The position numbers were made by a program, and so were the translations under genes. 26,095 bases of DNA, taken from Physocladia obscura (Eukaryota > Chytridiomycota > Chytridiomycetes > Chytridiales > Chytriomycetaceae). This document shows, piece after piece, positions 21,897 through 26,095 of the stretch. The number at the start of each line of letters is the position of its first letter. Positions within the stretch are counted from its first letter, which is position 1. Below the pieces are notes generated by a model, which ran no database searches, was not told the DNA's origin, and saw only the letters and a program-made list of their open reading frames with translations. The stretch covers positions 1 to 26,095 of the forward strand of contig JADGJH010000186.1 in assembly GCA_027596945.1 (NCBI GenBank), written 5' to 3'.

Positions 21897-23558
21897 ATGT
21901 CGTGGCAACCACCGCCTCAACCGAATCCATTCGCAAACGCGGCCGCAATTCCAATGCCGATGCCTATGCAAAGTGGTCCAACGCGTCGTAGCAACGCTGG
22001 AAATCCGCAACAAAGAAGCCCAAACCCAAACCAAACTACACAACCAACCAACCAAAACTACAACAATTACAACAACAACTTCCCGCCTCAAATGGGGCAA
22101 AGCCTGAGCCAAGGCCATATTCAGACTCAGATCAGACGCAGTATGTCCAACTCTGGTTTTGTTCCGCCGCAACAACAAAATTATCCAACCTATGCGCAGC
22201 AGCCGCAACCATTCCAGCCACAGCGATCGGGCTCTAGCACCGGAAATAGCGGATATGGAGCGGGTTACGGTGCAGCGCAGCTCCAGAACTATGCCGCACA
22301 GAGTAACCAGCAAGGATTCAACTCGTTTACTAATAATCAAGGGTTTGTCGGAAATACCCACAACATTGGAAGTGGCGGCGGCGGATTGCAGCAGCAGCAG
22401 CAGCAGGCGCAGCCTGGAATATTTTATGGAGGTAACGCATTTGGTGCAGCTGAGTTTCAGGAATTCCAAAACAGTGCTGCGGGAAAACTAGGCATGCAGC
22501 TTGGTTCTGAAGCGTTGAAGCAAGGAGAAAAGATCGTTCATCAAAATGTAAGAATTCTTTTTGCGCCTTTTTTCCCCATTTCTTCCATTATTATATGCAT
22601 ATACATCTTTTATTTATTTTTTTGTACCACCTACCAAAACTTAATCGAAGATCAATCGATTCGTCAACATCCCGAAACTCAAATTCTACTTCAATGTGTC
22701 AAACTCCTATGTCATCAACAAGCTGCGCGTGCTAGTGTTTTCGTTCCGTCAGAAATCGTGGACCAGACTGGTTGTTCGCAGTGAGCAAAATGGGCAGATG
22801 GAAGGATACAAGCCGCCACGCGAGGATCTGAATGCGCCAGATTTGTATATTCCAATCATGTCGTTTGTAACATATGTGTTGTTGGTTGGAGTTACGTTGA
22901 ATATGCGAAAGAAGTAAATGGATTTTATTTTTTATTTTTTGACTGTTTTTTTTTTCAAATTTTAAATTTTATTTCTTTATTTCTTTATTTGTTATTTATT
23001 TGCGATTTTTTTTCATCCACATAGATTTGAACCAGAGGTCTTGGGATTGACTTCTTCGACGGCGCTTGTTGTTGTTGCGTTTGAGGTGTTGCTTTTTAAA
23101 CTCTGTTGTTATCTTCTCAGTGTCGCGACTGAAGTTCCCTTTTTGGATTTGATTGCGTACTGTGGATACAAATTTGTGCCGTATGTTAATGTTATTTCTG
23201 CCTTTAATATTTTTATAAAACTTCTTTGTGGGCAATTTTTTAAATATTTTTTCTTTTCCTTTTCAAGTGTTCTTATATGCCTTCTACTGAATCTTATTTT
23301 CCCTATACCTATGATTGTGTATGGGATTTTGGCGTATCTGATTATATCGTACAGCTTTTTTACGGTTAGTTTAGTTTTTGTTTTTTAATCATTTGCTCAT
23401 TATAATTTTCACAGTTGAGGAGCATAAAGCACCTCGTTCTTCCGCCCGAAGAGTCAACAGCCACACTGATGCCATCGCAACGGCAACAACGTATTTATCT
23501 CATGTTTATCTTTGTTGGAGTTCAAGCGTGTACTTCTTTCTTTCTTTTTTACTTTTGA
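21897..23558 (+). CDS. YIF1: Yif1-like ER-Golgi membrane trafficking protein
   Basis: Yif1 partners Yip1 and Rab GTPases in COPII vesicle transport between ER and Golgi. Exons: 21897-22547, 22651-22913, 23025-23180, 23268-23364, 23415-23558, giving 436 residues. The first ~190 residues are cytosolic, low complexity and rich in Gln, Asn, Pro, Gly and Tyr (including a poly-Gln run near 22390), much longer than the tail of yeast Yif1. The conserved core then starts with FYGGNAFGAAEFQEFQ and KLGMQLGSEALKQG. Next come FYFNVSNSYVINKLRVLVFSFRQKSW and about five hydrophobic segments (LYIPIMSFVTYVLLVGVTL, ALVVVAFEVLLFKLCCYLL, VLICLLLNLIFPIPMIVYGI, and others), ending in a hydrophobic C terminus. The acceptor before 22651 (CGAAG) is weak but keeps frame. 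No in-frame ATG lies upstream. Confidence 0.9.
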
Positions 23559-23887
23559 CCGAGAGACAAAGAGATATGAAAAACACCAGGCAAAAAAAAA
23601 AAAATCAAAGAAAAATTACAGTTACAGGGATATTAAGAAGTTTCTTGGTCAATTGGTTTGACGAAGAAAGGGTTTATGAGCGCCACACCATAAAATTGAA
23701 AGAGCCCGAAATGGAAACTCAAATAGCGTCAGCGTTGGACACAAAACAATTATGTTTCTCAACACGAAGGATTCGAAGATTTTTACCACCTTACTGAAGG
23801 GCGGACATGAGTAGAATTCATATTTTCACGTTGATTGGATCACGGGACTCAATTTCAAAAATTTTAAAACAAATTATATTTCAGATC
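23559..23887 (+). other. Gap between YIF1 and chitinase, probable 5' leader intron
   Basis: No convincing gene is visible in these 329 bp. An AG acceptor with a T-rich lead (ATATTTCAG, ending at 23884) sits directly before the chitinase ATG at 23888, so the chitinase leader may be spliced. An in-frame ATG at 23807 would add 27 residues that do not resemble the family. Confidence 0.4.
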
Positions 23888-25449
23888 ATGGATAAGTTAG
23901 AGGTGGACGATACTGCAACAGCTGCTGCCGGAGACTCGGCAGCTGTAGCAAGTACAACGAGTGCTGTGGGCTACTCTAAGAAGAAGAGGACGCTCATTGT
24001 GGGAGCAGCAGCAGTTGTTGTGGTGGCGTTGGCGGCGGGACTGGGCGGATACTTTGGCACGCACAAGAGCACCAGTGCTGGCAGTGGTAATGGCAGTAGT
24101 AGTAATAGCACAGGATCGTCAACATCAGGTTCATCGTCGGCTTCCGGATCCGGATCACTAAACACTGCCACTGCCACAGTCTCCGCATCGCCCACGCCGA
24201 CGGGGGCAAAAGGCGAATTCGTGGGCTACTGGGGCCAAAATACGGCAAACAACGGGCTGGACATTGTTGCCGGACCGGGGCAGCGTGCGCTGTCGGCGGC
24301 GCTCAACCAGCTGAGCCTGGACGCCTACTGCGACCTGGGCTTTTACTCAACCATCTCGCTCGCCTTCCTCGACGAGTTTGGCGGCGGCGACAACCACTTT
24401 ACCATTAACTTTGCAAATTTTGCGCTGTATAAGTGGGACGGCACGCAGCAGACCAGCGGTGCGGACGCGCTGATCACCATCGGCCAGCACATTCAGCACT
24501 GCCAGCAGGAAGGCGTGCGCATCTTGCTGTCCCTCGGCGGCGACCAGGTCTCCAACTACTCCTTTGCACAAGGCGACGGCCTCAAGTACGCCACGCTGTT
24601 CTACAACGCATTCCTGGGTGGCTCCGACACCACTGTCAAGCCCTTTGGCTCCAATGTTGTGCTCGATGGTCTCGAACTCGATATTGAAAAGAATGCCGCT
24701 GACGTCACCTCCGGAGCAGATCCGTCTGCATGGACTCCCGAAATGGTTACTTTTGTCACCACCATTAAGTCCTTGAGCTCCAAATCTATCCTTGCTGGTT
24801 TGAACTGTTTCTGTGCCTTGTTGAAAACTAAAAAGATTCTAAAATTACAGCCGTCCCCCAATGCTCCCTGTCGTTCCCCGGTTTTATTGGCAAAGACAAG
24901 AACATTGGTGACTTGCTTGCTCAAACTCCGTCCTCGTTTGACTACATCTCCATTCAATACTACAACAATATTGAATGCACATATCCTTTCGGTTTTAATT
25001 ATGATACATGGAAGACGCTGTTCCCAGGCACAATTTACCTTGGAATTCCAGGAAACCCAATCAGTGCTATCTCGGGTGGATTCCTTGATCCTCCAGCGCT
25101 GCAAGCAGTCTACAATTTTGTCAAGGGAGATTCGCAGTTTGGCGGTCTCTCCGTCTACGACGTTTCATCTTCAAACGCACCCGGCTTGGACTGGTCTGCC
25201 ACCGATTACACGAACCCACCAGTCAGCAATTATTCGGCAATAGTCCACAGCCTGCTCCAAGGAAACACAGTTGCCACTCCTCTTGCGTCTCCAGGTCCGG
25301 CGCTTTTGGAATCGGATTTCGATTACAGATGCGGTGGTACTTGGACGTATGCCAACGCAACTTGCTCTCTTCCAACTTGCAATCCCTATGCTTCTGTTAC
25401 TGGCTGTGGATCGAACCAGCAATGCTTTCGATTCATATCTAAATGTTAG
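23888..25449 (+). CDS. GH18 class III (Cts1/hevamine-type) chitinase, membrane-anchored, with Cys-rich C-terminal module
   Basis: Endochitinase family that cuts beta-1,4-GlcNAc polymers, in fungi often for wall remodelling or cell separation. Two exons (23888-24797, 24851-25449), 502 residues. Residues 1-34 are short and end KKKR. Residues ~35-56 are one hydrophobic segment (LIVGAAAVVVVALAAGLGG), so a type II signal anchor rather than a cleaved signal is likely. A Ser/Gly/Thr linker (~59-105) follows, then the GH18 barrel from FVGYWGQN (~111), with ILLSLGGD and the catalytic-strand motif LDGLELDIEK. The acid Glu267 and Asp265 are present, but the second Asp of DxxDxDxE is Glu263. The tail (CGGTWTYANATCSLPTC ... 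CF) resembles small Cys-rich modules found on secreted carbohydrate-active proteins. Bases 24180-24700 are much more GC-rich than the rest. Activity is likely but not certain given the D-to-E change. Confidence 0.92.
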
Positions 25450-25503
25450 ATTTTGCGCGATTTTCTTTGTTGTTAGGGATTATCTAAAAATAATTGCTTG
25501 AAA

Positions 25504-25509
25504 AATAAA
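25504..25509 (+). terminator. Candidate poly(A) signal after the chitinase
   Basis: AATAAA about 55 nt after the chitinase TAG stop and before the ARF gene, on the coding strand. The placement is suitable, but the match alone is weak evidence. Confidence 0.4.
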
Positions 25510-25665
25510 ACAGTGAGGTGGTGCAGTAATATCCTGCTGGAAGTTCTATTGTTTATTGTTTTTTTATACCCATTGTCTTTATGTGTGTCAGAAAAAGTGT
25601 GGTGCTGGAAGAAGAAAGAAAGTTGAAAAGGCAAGGAATGCAGCAGCAAAAATTGACAAAAAAAA

Positions 25666-26095
25666 ATGGGCCTTTCAATCTCAAGGTTGCTGCAAGGGGT
25701 AATTATTGATGAATCAACCCCGCTGCACCGTCGTCGCCACGACTATGCCCAAAATTAACCAGCTGTCTATCACACAAATCGATGCTGGGTGGGGACGGAA
25801 CCGGCCGGCGTGTGGTGTCGAAACTCCTTTTTGCGTTTTTGACTGAAATCACCTTTATTTTTTTATTTTTTTTAAACCAACGCATTTTTTGGCTCCTACT
25901 AGTTGTGGGGAAAAAAGGAGATGCGTATTTTGATGGTGAGTAGGTTTCTGACACGCGTGCTGTGTGCGTTTTTCATTGTAGTTACTTCCTCCAGTCCCAA
26001 TCTAAAAAAATGAACATTCAGGTTGGTTTGGACGCTGCCGGAAAGACCACCATTCTGTACAAGCTGAAGCTCGGTGAAATCGTGACCACTATTCC
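25666..26095 (+). CDS. ARF1: ARF-family small GTPase (ARF1-like), 5' part
   Basis: N-terminal part of an ADP-ribosylation factor, the GTPase that recruits coats at the Golgi. Exons: 25666-25698, 25903-25935, 26022 to beyond the window end. The product begins [11 protein letters not shown] with Gly2 for N-myristoylation, followed by an amphipathic start. It continues [11 protein letters not shown] and [19 protein letters not shown], whose GLDAAGKT is the ARF P-loop, and breaks off in the switch I approach (IVTTIP). The first two exons are 33 nt each, both in phase 0; introns are 204 and 86 bp. The first exon is supported by its match to ARF N termini and clean donor GTAATT. Assignment to ARF1 rather than ARF6 rests on the [12 protein letters not shown] pattern. 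Confidence 0.93.

Noticed and set aside
23378..23797. 139-codon plus-strand frame between YIF1 and chitinase
   Set aside because: Its first half overlaps the last YIF1 exon in the wrong frame, and the rest is Lys/Arg-rich with no family resemblance.
24601..25104. 167-codon minus-strand frame
   Set aside because: Antisense shadow of the chitinase across its intron, starting without a proper ATG context and with no recognisable domain.

Overview
This is nuclear DNA from a eukaryote with a compact, AT-rich, intron-dense genome. It carries eleven intact protein-coding genes (the last cut by the window edge) and one broken gene. The introns are short (mostly 48-130 bp, GT-AG, one GC-AG). I joined exons by hand. 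Every complete model stays in frame to its stop, and all stops (TAA, TGA, TAG) fit the standard code. A Cts1/hevamine-type GH18 chitinase with a Cys-rich tail, Atp10, Fip1, Nse4 and Yif1 point to a fungus, perhaps an early-diverging (zoosporic) one. That lineage call is inference; no rRNA or tRNA is visible.

Layout. Positions 1-1395 (minus) hold a decayed viral-type primase of the archaeo-eukaryotic primase (AEP) superfamily. Positions 1396-2110 are AT-rich with a possible coding relic. The minus strand from 2111 to 15651 then carries, in order of increasing coordinate: an ABCG half-transporter with a Cys-rich ectodomain, a large Sel1-repeat protein, a SIRT2/Hst2-like sirtuin, a typical 2-Cys peroxiredoxin with a basic N-terminal tail, a CWF19L2-like splicing protein, and the mitochondrial ATP synthase assembly factor Atp10. 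At about 15.66 kb the strand switches. The plus strand carries the polyadenylation factor Fip1, the SMC5/6 kleisin Nse4, glucose-6-phosphate dehydrogenase, the ER-Golgi membrane protein Yif1, a membrane-anchored chitinase, and the start of an ARF-family GTPase.

The genes form no pathway. They are a housekeeping block with very small gaps. The ATP10 and FIP1 start codons lie 21 bp apart head to head. ATP10 ends only 5 bp before the CWF19L2 start codon. Other notable points are a 15-nt microexon in G6PD, a D-to-E change in the chitinase catalytic motif, a GC-rich block inside that gene, an acidic insertion in the sirtuin zinc module, and the primase relic. I see no convincing new multi-gene system. 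The primase relic is the best lead for mobile or viral DNA, and its element would continue beyond the left edge.
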